The notes beneath the pieces were generated by a model that saw only the letters and a program-made list of their open reading frames with translations, made no database searches and was not told the DNA's origin. A DNA stretch of 64,000 nucleotides. Origin: a virus. Shown one piece after another: positions 27,046 to 34,939 of the stretch. The stretch's first letter is position 1, and the number at the start of each line of letters is the position of its first letter. The DNA lies in IMG/VR virus record IMGVR_UViG_3300038468_000190, positions 62,001 through 126,000 of that record. One strand, written 5' to 3'. The translations under genes and the position numbers were made by a program.

Positions 27046-27917
27046 GAAAGAAGGAGTGGGTCGAGACGCTCCTCGGTAAGCGCGAGGCCATCGAGAAAGC
27101 GATCGGATTTCCGCTCGGCGACATGCTCGGCTGCGGCCACTGGGGCTGCGTCTTTCGGAGCACGGAGCCCTGGGTCGTGAAGCTCTCCATCGATCCGACG
27201 GAAGGGCCCATCTGGTCGAAGATCGTGGGCCTCGTGAGGGACGAAACGTGGGGCGACCGGGGCTTCGTAGAAGTCAAGAGCATCACGCGGCTCCTCCCCG
27301 ACTTGAAGGTCGGAGGCCGGACGCGCAAAGTCTGGGTGATCGTGCGCGAGGCTGTCGAGCCCGTCTTTCGCGAGTACTCGCTCCGGGAGCTCGGCGAGAA
27401 GGGCCGGGGCACGATCATGAGGACGAGCCGCTTCACAAGCGAGATCCTCGGGCTACCGGGCCCGATAGGCCAGTTCGATCGGTATGTCACCCAGGGGAGC
27501 CACGAGCAGAAGGACTTCGCGAGCGGACTCGTCGGGCTCTACAAGTACCGGGACCTCGCGACCATGTGGCACATGCTCGCCGAGCCCCGGCGGAGCCGCC
27601 TCTGGGGCGAGCGCATGGAGTTTCTGAAGCAGCGAACGCACAGGGAGGCGAAGCGTCCCGTCATCGCGGAGCGGATCGAGCAGGTCTTGAATTACTACTT
27701 TCACGGCCCCCACATGGCGCCGCTCGGCGAGTCGCTCTCGATGCTCGCCGTTCACGAGGTCTACCTCCGCGACGTCCACAACATGAACATCGGCTGGCAC
27801 GTCGGCCGGAGCGACGACGACTGGACGCGCGTCGTCGTCTTCGATCCGGGCCACACGCCGACCGGAGCCGAAGACATCGAAAGCGTCCTCCTCCAGAACC
27901 CAAGGGAGGCGCTCTAG
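27042..27917 (+). CDS. Protein-kinase-like protein A
   Basis: TTG start sharing TTGA with the previous stop; 291 aa. LGCGHWGCVF (29-38) is a glycine-rich loop and K47 in WVVKLS the ATP lysine. VREAVEPVF resembles the hinge. RDVHNMN gives D244 and N249 of an HRD-like catalytic loop, and FDPGH gives D268 in a DPG replacement of DFG. All positions needed for phosphotransfer are present, so it is probably active. It is paralogous to the protein at 29712 and may phosphorylate host or phage proteins. Confidence 0.7.
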   Translation: MRKKEWVETLLGKREAIEKAIGFPLGDMLGCGHWGCVFRSTEPWVVKLSIDPTEGPIWSKIVGLVRDETWGDRGFVEVKSITRLLPDLKVGGRTRKVWVIVREAVEPVFREYSLRELGEKGRGTIMRTSRFTSEILGLPGPIGQFDRYVTQGSHEQKDFASGLVGLYKYRDLATMWHMLAEPRRSRLWGERMEFLKQRTHREAKRPVIAERIEQVLNYYFHGPHMAPLGESLSMLAVHEVYLRDVHNMNIGWHVGRSDDDWTRVVVFDPGHTPTGAEDIESVLLQNPREAL

Positions 27918-28876
27918 TGGGAAACTACGCGCTCGGCATCGTCGTCAATCCGAAACTCAAGGTACCCGTCCTGGTCCTCGCCGAGGGGGCCGACATCACG
28001 ATCACGGCGATGGACGCTGAGGGGTACGAAGATCTCGGCTCGGGCTACTACGGCATGAGCGACTCGATTGCCCAGATGCTGGGCCTGCCGCGCTCGCACA
28101 CGCCCCACGGCGTCACCGTCGAGGGTCAGGGCTACGGCACGTGCCTCTACACGGCGCTCTGCCTCGGCGCCCACCAGAACTTCGAGGCGCACGAGGGCCA
28201 TCCGAATCGCTACCGCATCCAGAGCTACGGGCCCGACGGCGACGGCATTTGCTCGACGACCGACGATCGATCGAGCGAGGCCGACGAGTGGTGGCGGCGC
28301 GCCCGGAGGCTCGGGCTCGCGCGAGAAGTCGAGGAAGAGCAAGAAGAGGAGGACGTCGACGTCACGAGTAACTTCGACAGTCTCATCGAAGGCGAGAGCG
28401 TCGACGACGGCGTCGTCTCCCGCGTGAACACCATCAGCGTCGACGTCTCGAAGTCGGTCTCGGGCGACGTCTACCTCTGGGACAGCGCCTCGGGGCACCA
28501 CCTCGTCGTCGCCGACTTCACGATCCCGATGGCGTCCGGCGCCGAGGCGAGCGCGCTCTGGCAGCGCATCGGCGAGCCGAAGCTCGTGACGGAGGTGTCG
28601 CTCGAGCTCATCCTCGCGCTCGATGTCCGGGGGCTCGACATCTCCGGAATAAACCTCCTCGGGCTTTTAGCGAGGGAGGCCGGGGCGAGCGACGAGGCCC
28701 TCCACGATTTCCGCTTCCGGTGGGAGGCGGGTCTCGATCCGTCGGCGCCCGTCACGCAGATGCAGCTCGCCTTCAAGAAGAACTCTTCGGAGGCGCGCCA
28801 CGCGGCGCGCGCCGTCCGAGAGGCGGCCGAGTACAGGAGAGACGCCGGCTGGGAAGCGCTCGAGAGCTTGCCCTAA
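27917..28876 (+). CDS. Hypothetical protein (319 aa), kinase-linked
   Basis: GTG start overlapping the kinase stop. The N-terminal domain (VVNPKLKVPVLVLAEGA, GYGTCLYTALCLGAH) is followed by an acidic hinge (EEEQEEEDVDV) and a C-terminal alpha/beta domain with VSGDVYLWDSASGHHLVV. No family recognised. Tight coupling suggests it is the kinase substrate, regulator or effector. Confidence 0.5.
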   Translation: MGNYALGIVVNPKLKVPVLVLAEGADITITAMDAEGYEDLGSGYYGMSDSIAQMLGLPRSHTPHGVTVEGQGYGTCLYTALCLGAHQNFEAHEGHPNRYRIQSYGPDGDGICSTTDDRSSEADEWWRRARRLGLAREVEEEQEEEDVDVTSNFDSLIEGESVDDGVVSRVNTISVDVSKSVSGDVYLWDSASGHHLVVADFTIPMASGAEASALWQRIGEPKLVTEVSLELILALDVRGLDISGINLLGLLAREAGASDEALHDFRFRWEAGLDPSAPVTQMQLAFKKNSSEARHAARAVREAAEYRRDAGWEALESLP

Positions 28877-29166
28877 CGCTTCATGACGAGCGCGCCGAGG
28901 AGCGCGCCGACCGCGAACGCCACCCCCACGAAGGGCACCATGGACGGGCCTTTGCAGACCGGTAGGGCGTTGATCGCGTGATCCATCGCGGTCTGCGTGG
29001 CGTCCGGGACGCCCGGCGCGTAGGCCGCGTTGATGGCGTCACACTGGGCTTTCGGCATCGCGGTGTGGTCGGTATTCAGGCAGTCCATGAGCTCCTGCGA
29101 GAGACAGTCCGGAAGGGCCGCGGTGGCCGGTCCGAGCACACTGGCAGCGCCGAGTCCGTAGAGCAC
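28873..29166 (-). CDS. Small Cys-containing protein with C-terminal membrane helix
   Basis: A GTG at 29166, ten bases after the upstream stop, is the likely start (97 aa). A hydrophobic N-terminus (LYGLGAASVLGPATAALP), four to five cysteines in a presumably exported middle and a C-terminal helix (VPFVGVAFAVGALLGALV) suggest an envelope protein, possibly spanin- or holin-like. Confidence 0.45.
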   Translation of the reverse strand: MLYGLGAASVLGPATAALPDCLSQELMDCLNTDHTAMPKAQCDAINAAYAPGVPDATQTAMDHAINALPVCKGPSMVPFVGVAFAVGALLGALVMKR

Positions 29167-29176
29167 GACAGACAGG

Positions 29177-29392
29177 TTATCGCTTTTTGCTTGGCCGGGA
29201 AAGCATGAGATCTTCGAAGAACTCGTAGTCGAGCCATTCGTAGTAAAGAGAGCCGCAGAAGGGGCAGTGGCTCTTGGCATGGGGCCCGGGCCGGAGCAGA
29301 AAGTGCCGGTCGCACTTTCCGCATCGAAACCGGCCGAGCTCCCGGGCCGCGCCTGTCCTCAAATCCGAAAGAGGGTCGCGCCCTTGTGCCAT
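29177..29392 (-). CDS. Zinc-ribbon protein (71 aa)
   Basis: FRCGKCDRHFLLRP and SHCPFCGSLYYEW give a compact Cys4 ribbon; the tail is basic. Start set at ATG 29392, which overlaps the upstream gene by 34 bases. Possibly nucleic-acid binding. Confidence 0.5.
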   Translation of the reverse strand: MAQGRDPLSDLRTGAARELGRFRCGKCDRHFLLRPGPHAKSHCPFCGSLYYEWLDYEFFEDLMLSRPSKKR

Positions 29393-29712
29393 CCGACGGG
29401 CTTTACTCCCTCCGAGGGGTCGTGGCAGTGCCACATGACGACGAGCCCGAGCATGGCCCCGTCGTCGTCGACGAAGGTGTCCGTCGCGCCCATGGGGAGC
29501 GACAGGGCCGCCCTCGCGCGCGCGGACGCCGTCCCGCTCACCGGCCCCGAGTAGAGCGTCCAGCCGCCTGGGACAGCCGGCTGGGGGCTCGGGGGCGGCG
29601 TCTTACAGATGGGCATCTCGTCCTCGATCGGCGCTCGGAGGAGATACGCGAGCGCCGCCGCGCCCGCCGCCGCGATCCCTCCGCCGAAAAATAGGAGCGC
29701 TCGCCTCTGCAT
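29359..29712 (-). CDS. Exported protein with signal anchor (117 aa)
   Basis: MQRRALLFFGGGIAAAGAAA is a signal or membrane anchor with twin Arg. The exported part has GGWTLYSGPVSG and a closing LVVMWHCHDPSEG. Abuts the kinase-like gene upstream. Confidence 0.5.
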   Translation of the reverse strand: MQRRALLFFGGGIAAAGAAALAYLLRAPIEDEMPICKTPPPSPQPAVPGGWTLYSGPVSGTASARARAALSLPMGATDTFVDDDGAMLGLVVMWHCHDPSEGVKPVGWHKGATLFRI

Positions 29713-30665
29713 CAGCGGAAATGCCTCCCCAGGTTTTCGAGGAGCTCCGTTTCCCTGATGGGCGGCTCGTAGGGCGTCGCCATCGCACCCGGGTCGAGAA
29801 TGACCATGGAGAGCGGCCGCACGTCGCCCTCGATCTCCGCGTGGACGCGCCAGCCGACGTTCAAGAGGTGAAGGTCCTGAAAGACCAGGTCGCCGTACTG
29901 GACGGCGCTGAGCAAGGTCTGCCCAATGATGTCGCCGTAGCGGTTCACGTAGCCGTGGCCGCGCATCTTCTCGATGGCGGCGAGCATTTCCTGAAACGCC
30001 CTGTCGGCGATGTCCTCGACCTCTTCTTTCGAGAGGCCGTCGTACGCGCGGCGCATGAGCTTACCGCGCCAGGAATGGAAGATGAGCGCGTGCCGCCGGT
30101 AGTCCTGGAGCGACATCAGGACGATGAAGAGCTCGCGCATCCGGACCTTCAGGTCTTGAGGAAACGTCGAGAGCGCGTCGCTCATCGCCGAGAGCGACGG
30201 TTCTTTCGGGTCGATGCCGGCCCGCTCGAGAATGGCCGGCGTCATACCGAGCCTGCGGAGCGTTTCCTCGGTCGCGAAGTCCGGGCGCCGGAGCACGGGC
30301 TCCGCCGCCTCGCGCACGATGCCATAGACGGGCATCTCTTCGCTTCCGAAGATGACGTCCGGGTGGATCCGAACGACATCACGAACACGAAGGAACGCGT
30401 CGAGCTCTGCCGAGACCTCGGAATCGCCGAGGAGCTCGGCCATGTAGGCCCAGATGGGGCCCTCGGTCCGGTCGCGGGTGAGCTTGACGACCCAGGGCGG
30501 CTCGGAGTCGAAGACGCAGCCCCAGAGCCCGCAGCCGAGGAGTTCTCCCATCGGGACAGCCATCGTCCGCCGAAACCGGTCGAGGTTTGCCTCGAGAAAG
30601 GAGGACCAGGCGCGCTTGGCCGCAAGCTCCTCGGTGAGCCCCTTGTCGAGCTCGATGGAGGTCAT
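29712..30665 (-). CDS. Protein-kinase-like protein B
   Basis: Start at ATG 30665 (a GTG at 30686 is possible); 317 aa. It parallels kinase A: a GCGLWGCVF loop, K61 in WVVKLT, a shared TEGPIW after it, a VREAAEPVL hinge, catalytic D264 and N269 in QDLHLLN and D291 in LDPGA. All catalytic positions are kept. The middle is more helical than in A. It faces away from A across four small genes and ends a locus next to the CRISPR array. Confidence 0.7.
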   Translation of the reverse strand: MTSIELDKGLTEELAAKRAWSSFLEANLDRFRRTMAVPMGELLGCGLWGCVFDSEPPWVVKLTRDRTEGPIWAYMAELLGDSEVSAELDAFLRVRDVVRIHPDVIFGSEEMPVYGIVREAAEPVLRRPDFATEETLRRLGMTPAILERAGIDPKEPSLSAMSDALSTFPQDLKVRMRELFIVLMSLQDYRRHALIFHSWRGKLMRRAYDGLSKEEVEDIADRAFQEMLAAIEKMRGHGYVNRYGDIIGQTLLSAVQYGDLVFQDLHLLNVGWRVHAEIEGDVRPLSMVILDPGAMATPYEPPIRETELLENLGRHFR

Positions 30666-30741
30666 GGGCGCGCGGTTACGACGCACCCGAAGGATTCTAA
30701 GTGAGGTCCCGGCCGGAATCGAGTGGGATCGGTTCGGGTCC

Positions 30742-30855
30742 CTGACGAGCTAGATCATCCATGGCGGTCGGCTGACGAAAACGCGCGAGCACCCGATTTC
30801 CTCTTCCTGACGAACGGCAATAATCACTGGAAGCACGCCTGCTGCTGGTTGCGGC
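30742..30855 (-). repeat. Decayed CRISPR repeats at the array's far end
   Basis: Three partial repeat starts (CTGACGAGC at 30742, CTGACGAAA at 30772, CTGACGAACGG at 30807) precede the first full repeat. Their 3' parts are unrecognisable. This marks the leader-distal, oldest end. Confidence 0.6.
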
Positions 30856-31900
30856 CTGACGAACGCCATCGGTCACCGTAGGCCTTCCACGCGATGAATC
30901 AGATCCTTGCCGAGTGGTCGCACCCTCTGACGAACGCCATCGGTCACCATAGGCCTTCCGAGCGAGAGCGTTGTGCAGGCGGCCGCGGTGATGCGAGCTG
31001 ACGAACGCCATCCGTCACCCGGAGCCCTTGCGAGTAATATTGAGTGGCATGCCCGCGGGGACCTGAGTACTGACGAACGCCATCCGTCACCGTAGGCCTT
31101 CCGAGCTCGATGCGCCGGTTGCGCCTGTCGAGCCCGTGGGACTGACGAACGCCATCCGTCACCGTAGGCCTTATACGAGTCGCCCGAAAACATGGGCGCC
31201 GATGGGTGATCGAACTCTGACGAACGCCATCGGTCACCGTAGGCCTTCCGATGGCGAACGACAGGCGTCCGCACCCCGGACCGAACTGCTGACGAACGCC
31301 ATCGGTCACCGGAGCCCTTTGCGAGGTCGAGATCGAAATACGCTCGCCTCGTCCGAACTCTGACGAACGCCATCGGTCACCGGAGCCCTTGCGAGTCGCC
31401 ACCGCCGTCGAGAACGGCGAGCTCCGGAGCACCTGACGAACGCCATCCGTCACCGTAGGCCTTCCGAGAAGCAGTGCGGCGTCTGGTACAGCCAGCGCGC
31501 AACCCTGACGAACGCCATCCGTCACCGTAGGCCTTCCGAGCAGTAGCCGCGCCGGATGGATGGCGCTAACATTCGCACTGACGAACGCCATCCGTCACCG
31601 TAGGCCTTCCGAGTTTCCAACGGAGAGACTTGTACGGACAGAAAATGTCTGACGAACGCCATCCGTCACCGTAGGCCTTCCGAGTTCTCCGCCTGCGGGA
31701 CTTCCGGCACGCGATCCATCTGACGAACGCCATCCGTCACCGTAGGCCTTCCGAGCCGGAGGGCGGAGGGAATGATTCCGGAGAGACTCTCCTGACGAAC
31801 GCCATCCGTCACCGTAGGCCTTCCGAGCTTTCTTTTTCGCCTCTTTAGACCTCTGCGCGTCTTCCTGACGAACGCCATCCGTCACCGTAGGCCTTCCGAG
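30856..31900 (-). CRISPR. CRISPR array, 15 repeats and 14 spacers
   Basis: On the plus strand the 36-nt repeat begins CTGACGAACGCCATC and ends GTAGGCCTTCCGAG. Repeats start at 30856, 30927, 30998, 31070, 31142, 31217, 31289, 31360, 31433, 31505, 31578, 31649, 31720, 31792 and 31865. Spacers are 34-37 nt and all different. The seven repeats from 31433 to 31865 are identical, and those to the left vary, so the leader is at the 31900 side and transcription is on the minus strand, like the effector gene. Read that way, TGACG and CGTCA form a hairpin one base before each spacer, like the 5' handle of type V crRNAs. Spacers were not found elsewhere in the window by eye. Confidence 0.95.
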
Positions 31901-33774
31901 CCGTCCCCTCGGAGCCGAGTGACTCCGAGGCTTTGCGGTGCGGTTTGCGAGCGGTGCAGATCGTCGGCTCTGCACTCGGCCGTAACTCGTGGAAGTTGTT
32001 CGTCGTCGGCTCTCGCGTCGCTGGACCTCTCGAATGGGCTAGGGTGATCGATAGCATTCGGCCCCGAAGGGCCATCCGGTTGGTTCGCGGCGCCGGTAAT
32101 GGCTCCGTTCCCCGTTCCACGCTTGTGGCGTGTCCGGTTCCGAGGGCGATCCGGCGGCGTGGAGGCCGAAGCCTCCTCCGCCGTGGTTCCGGTTCCACTC
32201 GGCATTGTCCGAAGGGCGGAGCCCTCCGGGTTTCCCCCGGCGAGTCCCGCCGGAGTTACTGGTGCGCCCGAAGGCGACCTGTAGTCTCGAAGATTCTTGG
32301 CGCTGTTCACTTCGCGGTCCTCGGTGTGGCCGCACGCGGGGCAGTGGAAATCCGGGTAGCCCGGATCCGTGTCCCTGACGTTACCGCACACCGAGCAGCG
32401 CCGCGAGCTCGCGAATTCTTTCTCCGCGAACTCCGTCGTGCCGCCGGCCCATCCCTGCTTGTATTCGATGCGCCGGCGGATGTCGCCCATGCGGGCAAAC
32501 TGCACCCAGCCCGAGACGCGCTTTCGCGTCTGCTCGCCCGCCTCGGTTTTGCCGGCACGGGCCTTCATGTCCGCCACGAACGCGTCCCTCATGACGAGCG
32601 TCCCGGCGCCCGTGTCGACGACGGCGCGCGCGGCGCGGCCGGCAATGTAATCGCGGAGCTCGGTCGCGCGGCGCGAGTAGAGCGCCGCCTGAGCCTTGGC
32701 CCGGCGCCAGCCGTTCGACTGGATGCGGTCTTTGCGCGGAGTGGTCTTCGGGTAGGCCTTGTGCCGGCGCGCCATGCGCCGCTGCCAGAGCGCGATCTTC
32801 CGCTCGTAGGCCGCGAGGCGCTTCTCTTCTCGGATGCCGACGATGTCCACCTCGCCGCCGCTCGTCACGACGAGATGCCGGACGCCGACCTCGACGCCGA
32901 CGCGCTTGTCCGTCCGCGTCACGGGTCGCTCCCGGAGGGCTCTGCCGGCTCCACGGGGCCCAGGACTCGGCCGCGGCACAGTCCCCCTGAGCGAGACGTA
33001 CCAGCGCCCGCCCCATTCGCGAAGGCCGACGGCGGAGCACTGCCCGCCCCCTATGAACCGATGCGAACCCTCCTCGGTCGACGGAAGATAGCCGCGCTCC
33101 TTGAGCTTCACCCAGCCGACGCCTGGGATCTTGATCGCCCGCTCCGTCACGCGAAGCGCGCTCGGCTGGTCGGCGTGCCAGCGGCGGTTATCGCCGGACC
33201 GAAAGCGGGGCTCTCCGAGTTCGCAGCCGGGCGCTCCGCGGCGAGCGTCACACTCGGAGTGATCGCCGCGCGCGTGCTTCTTCAGCCGGCGCCAGAAGTG
33301 CTTGTAGGCATTGCCGACGTCGGCGGCCGCTTCCCGAACGGCGAAGGCACTCACCTCCGTCAGCCAGCGGAGCTCGGCCGAAGCGTGCTTAACCGCCGTG
33401 AGCTCCTTGTGCAGGGCATCGGCGTTCGGCATGGACTCGGGCTCCGCGTACGGGAGCCTCACCTGAAACTTCCAGAGCGTCCGTGGCGCCGCGCCGCGCT
33501 TGGCGCGCTTGGCCAGGCGCTCCGCGGGCTCTCCGAAGACGAGGGCGTGAAGGCCGAGCCCGAGCCACCACGCGGCGAGCCCGGTAGCGTGATCGAAGCC
33601 GGCAAGGGCCCGAAGGCCGCTAGCGACAGAGTAGATGCCGTACTCGGCGCGCCAGCGCTCGAGAGTCCAGTTGTACGCCACGCGTGCCGCTGCGATGTGC
33701 CGCGCGAGCAGGCGCCGTTGCTCGACAGTGGGGTCGAGCTCGGTGCGGTAGGCGCGATCGATCATGTCGGTCAT
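31882..33774 (-). CDS. TnpB/Cas12-type effector with substituted RuvC site
   Basis: 630 aa from ATG 33774, five bases after the upstream stop. The N-terminal DRAYRTELDPTVEQ and VAYNWTLERW are the wedge-domain start of TnpB/Cas12 proteins. RuvC-I reads VGVEVGVRHLV with E295 where Asp is expected. RuvC-II reads LVMRDAFVADM with R396 where the catalytic Glu is expected. A Cys4 zinc finger (C460, C463, C478, C481) leads into RuvC-III EDREVNSAKNL with D486 kept. The E295, R396 and D486 codons were checked in the raw bases. Loss of two of three metal ligands predicts RNA-guided binding without cutting, as known for type V-M (Cas12m) effectors, whose size it matches. Residues after about 500 are Pro/Ser/Thr-rich, and the stop lies inside the first CRISPR repeat. 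No TnpA, Cas1 or Cas2 nearby. Confidence 0.8.
   Translation of the reverse strand: MTDMIDRAYRTELDPTVEQRRLLARHIAAARVAYNWTLERWRAEYGIYSVASGLRALAGFDHATGLAAWWLGLGLHALVFGEPAERLAKRAKRGAAPRTLWKFQVRLPYAEPESMPNADALHKELTAVKHASAELRWLTEVSAFAVREAAADVGNAYKHFWRRLKKHARGDHSECDARRGAPGCELGEPRFRSGDNRRWHADQPSALRVTERAIKIPGVGWVKLKERGYLPSTEEGSHRFIGGGQCSAVGLREWGGRWYVSLRGTVPRPSPGPRGAGRALRERPVTRTDKRVGVEVGVRHLVVTSGGEVDIVGIREEKRLAAYERKIALWQRRMARRHKAYPKTTPRKDRIQSNGWRRAKAQAALYSRRATELRDYIAGRAARAVVDTGAGTLVMRDAFVADMKARAGKTEAGEQTRKRVSGWVQFARMGDIRRRIEYKQGWAGGTTEFAEKEFASSRRCSVCGNVRDTDPGYPDFHCPACGHTEDREVNSAKNLRDYRSPSGAPVTPAGLAGGNPEGSALRTMPSGTGTTAEEASASTPPDRPRNRTRHKRGTGNGAITGAANQPDGPSGPNAIDHPSPFERSSDARADDEQLPRVTAECRADDLHRSQTAPQSLGVTRLRGDGSEGLR
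31901..32280 (-). ncRNA. Candidate structured guide-scaffold RNA / leader between effector core and array
   Basis: The minus strand holds closely spaced stable hairpins: 32265-32276, 32161-32176 and 32060-32073 each close a C(UUCG)G tetraloop; 32209-32229 (nine pairs) and 32237-32253 (CCGGCG/CGCCGG) add two more. A seven-pair CTCGGAG/CTCCGAG stem sits just before the array. It overlaps the low-complexity 3' part of the effector frame, as TnpB omega-RNAs overlap their gene ends. A weak antirepeat (GACGAAC) occurs near 31996. Function as omega-RNA, tracrRNA or plain leader is inference. Confidence 0.4.
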
Positions 33775-33776
33775 GG

Positions 33777-34028
33777 TCAAGGGGTCTTCGGGACGGCGCA
33801 CTCGATGATAAGGGCGTTCGGGGACTCGCGGTAGGTGCAGGCGCGGGCGTTCGGGGAGGGCTTGGGACCGTCGCCGATGGTCCAGTGAGCCAGGAGGCAG
33901 AAGCCGACAAATGCGACGGCGCCCAAAAGCCAGAGGAATGGCCCGGGGACGCCCTTACGCGCGGCGACGATCACGCCGACCGTACACACGATGGAGAGCG
34001 CGACGTTCATGTGCTCGAAGAACGTCAC
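33777..34028 (-). CDS. Small membrane protein (83 aa)
   Basis: The GTG at 34028 shares GTGA with the HD-gene stop. Two transmembrane helices (VALSIVCTVGVIVAARKG, FLWLLGAVAFVGFCLLAH) then a short exported end with two Cys. It lies directly upstream of the effector and may be co-transcribed; any link is unproven. Confidence 0.55.
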   Translation of the reverse strand: MTFFEHMNVALSIVCTVGVIVAARKGVPGPFLWLLGAVAFVGFCLLAHWTIGDGPKPSPNARACTYRESPNALIIECAVPKTP

Positions 34029-34939
34029 GGCGCCTTGCCTTTCACGAGCTCGAGGAGGCGCTGGGAGTTGTGCTCGAGCTCGAGCAGGCGCAGGGCGTTG
34101 TGCTCGTAGAGGAAGGCGATGTCCTTCTCGAAGAGCGGTATCGCCACGCGCGGCTGCGCTGCGCTGGGCGGATCCTGAAGTGCCGCTCCCAGAGGAAACC
34201 GGCAGACCGCAGGCCATCGCTCGTCGTTGATGTGCTCCGGAAGCATCATCGCCGGCACGAGCCCGAACGACCCGTCCAAAATCTCGGGATACGGCTCGAC
34301 GCCAGCCGGCCAGTTCTCGTCACGCGTGTTCGGCATGAGAACGGGACAGCGCCGCTCCGTCTCGCGCATCCGCTGGTCGACCCTGCCGACGATGCGCCCA
34401 TGCGGAGCGCGGAGTAGATGGAGCCCGAAGTGCGAGCGGATAGCCTGGGCGACGCCGCGCTCGATGTCGTCTAGCGGGGAGCGCCCGTCGTAGACTCCGC
34501 GGCTCCGTCGAAGCGTCGTTTTGAGAGGCCCGGACAGATCTCCGATGTACGCCTCCTGAGCGTCGTGAAGGAGCGCCTCGAGCTGGAGCGCGTAGTCGTC
34601 CGGATGCTCGAGGCTCACGACGAGCCACACCCAGAGCGAATGCTCAGCGACGGAGTAGCCCTTACCGGTGTGTCCGACGAAGCGGTTCAGGTGGGCGAGC
34701 GAGTGCGCAATATCCTTCAGGCGGACGTCGCCCGGCTTCGGGCTCAAGAGATCGAAGCCGACCCCACTGAACGTCTCGATGATGGTCATGGGCTTCGGCC
34801 GCGTCTCGGCGAGGAGCGCCTCCGCCGCCTCGCGCCAGGTGGCGAAGTCGTCGCCGCCGACCGTGAGGCCTTCCATGGGCGTGAGCTCCTCGAGAGCTGT
34901 CTCGAGAAGGTCGAGGGCGGTTTTGAGGTGGTCGGTCAT
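34025..34939 (-). CDS. HD-domain phosphohydrolase (YfbR-like)
   Basis: 304 aa from ATG 34939. TFSGVGFDLLSPKPGDVRLK, IAHSLAHLNRFVGHTG and YSVAEHSLWV followed by LLHDAQEAYIGDLSGPLK contain the metal His and the HD pair of small nucleotide phosphohydrolases. Phage versions dephosphorylate dNMPs or tune nucleotide pools. The last 90 residues are an extra domain of unknown role. Confidence 0.75.
   Translation of the reverse strand: MTDHLKTALDLLETALEELTPMEGLTVGGDDFATWREAAEALLAETRPKPMTIIETFSGVGFDLLSPKPGDVRLKDIAHSLAHLNRFVGHTGKGYSVAEHSLWVWLVVSLEHPDDYALQLEALLHDAQEAYIGDLSGPLKTTLRRSRGVYDGRSPLDDIERGVAQAIRSHFGLHLLRAPHGRIVGRVDQRMRETERRCPVLMPNTRDENWPAGVEPYPEILDGSFGLVPAMMLPEHINDERWPAVCRFPLGAALQDPPSAAQPRVAIPLFEKDIAFLYEHNALRLLELEHNSQRLLELVKGKAP

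Noticed and set aside
30873-31975. Several minus-strand open frames through the array, rich in RPTVTDGVRQ repeats
   Set aside because: The peptide repeat is simply the CRISPR repeat translated; the frames run through spacers and have no ribosome sites.
31882-33774. IS200/IS605 insertion sequence
   Set aside because: No TnpA, no clear terminal element ends, and a true multi-spacer array follows the gene.
31933-33834. 633-aa plus-strand open frame
   Set aside because: Antisense shadow of the effector gene in high-GC DNA; no family motifs, while the minus strand has clear RuvC and zinc motifs.
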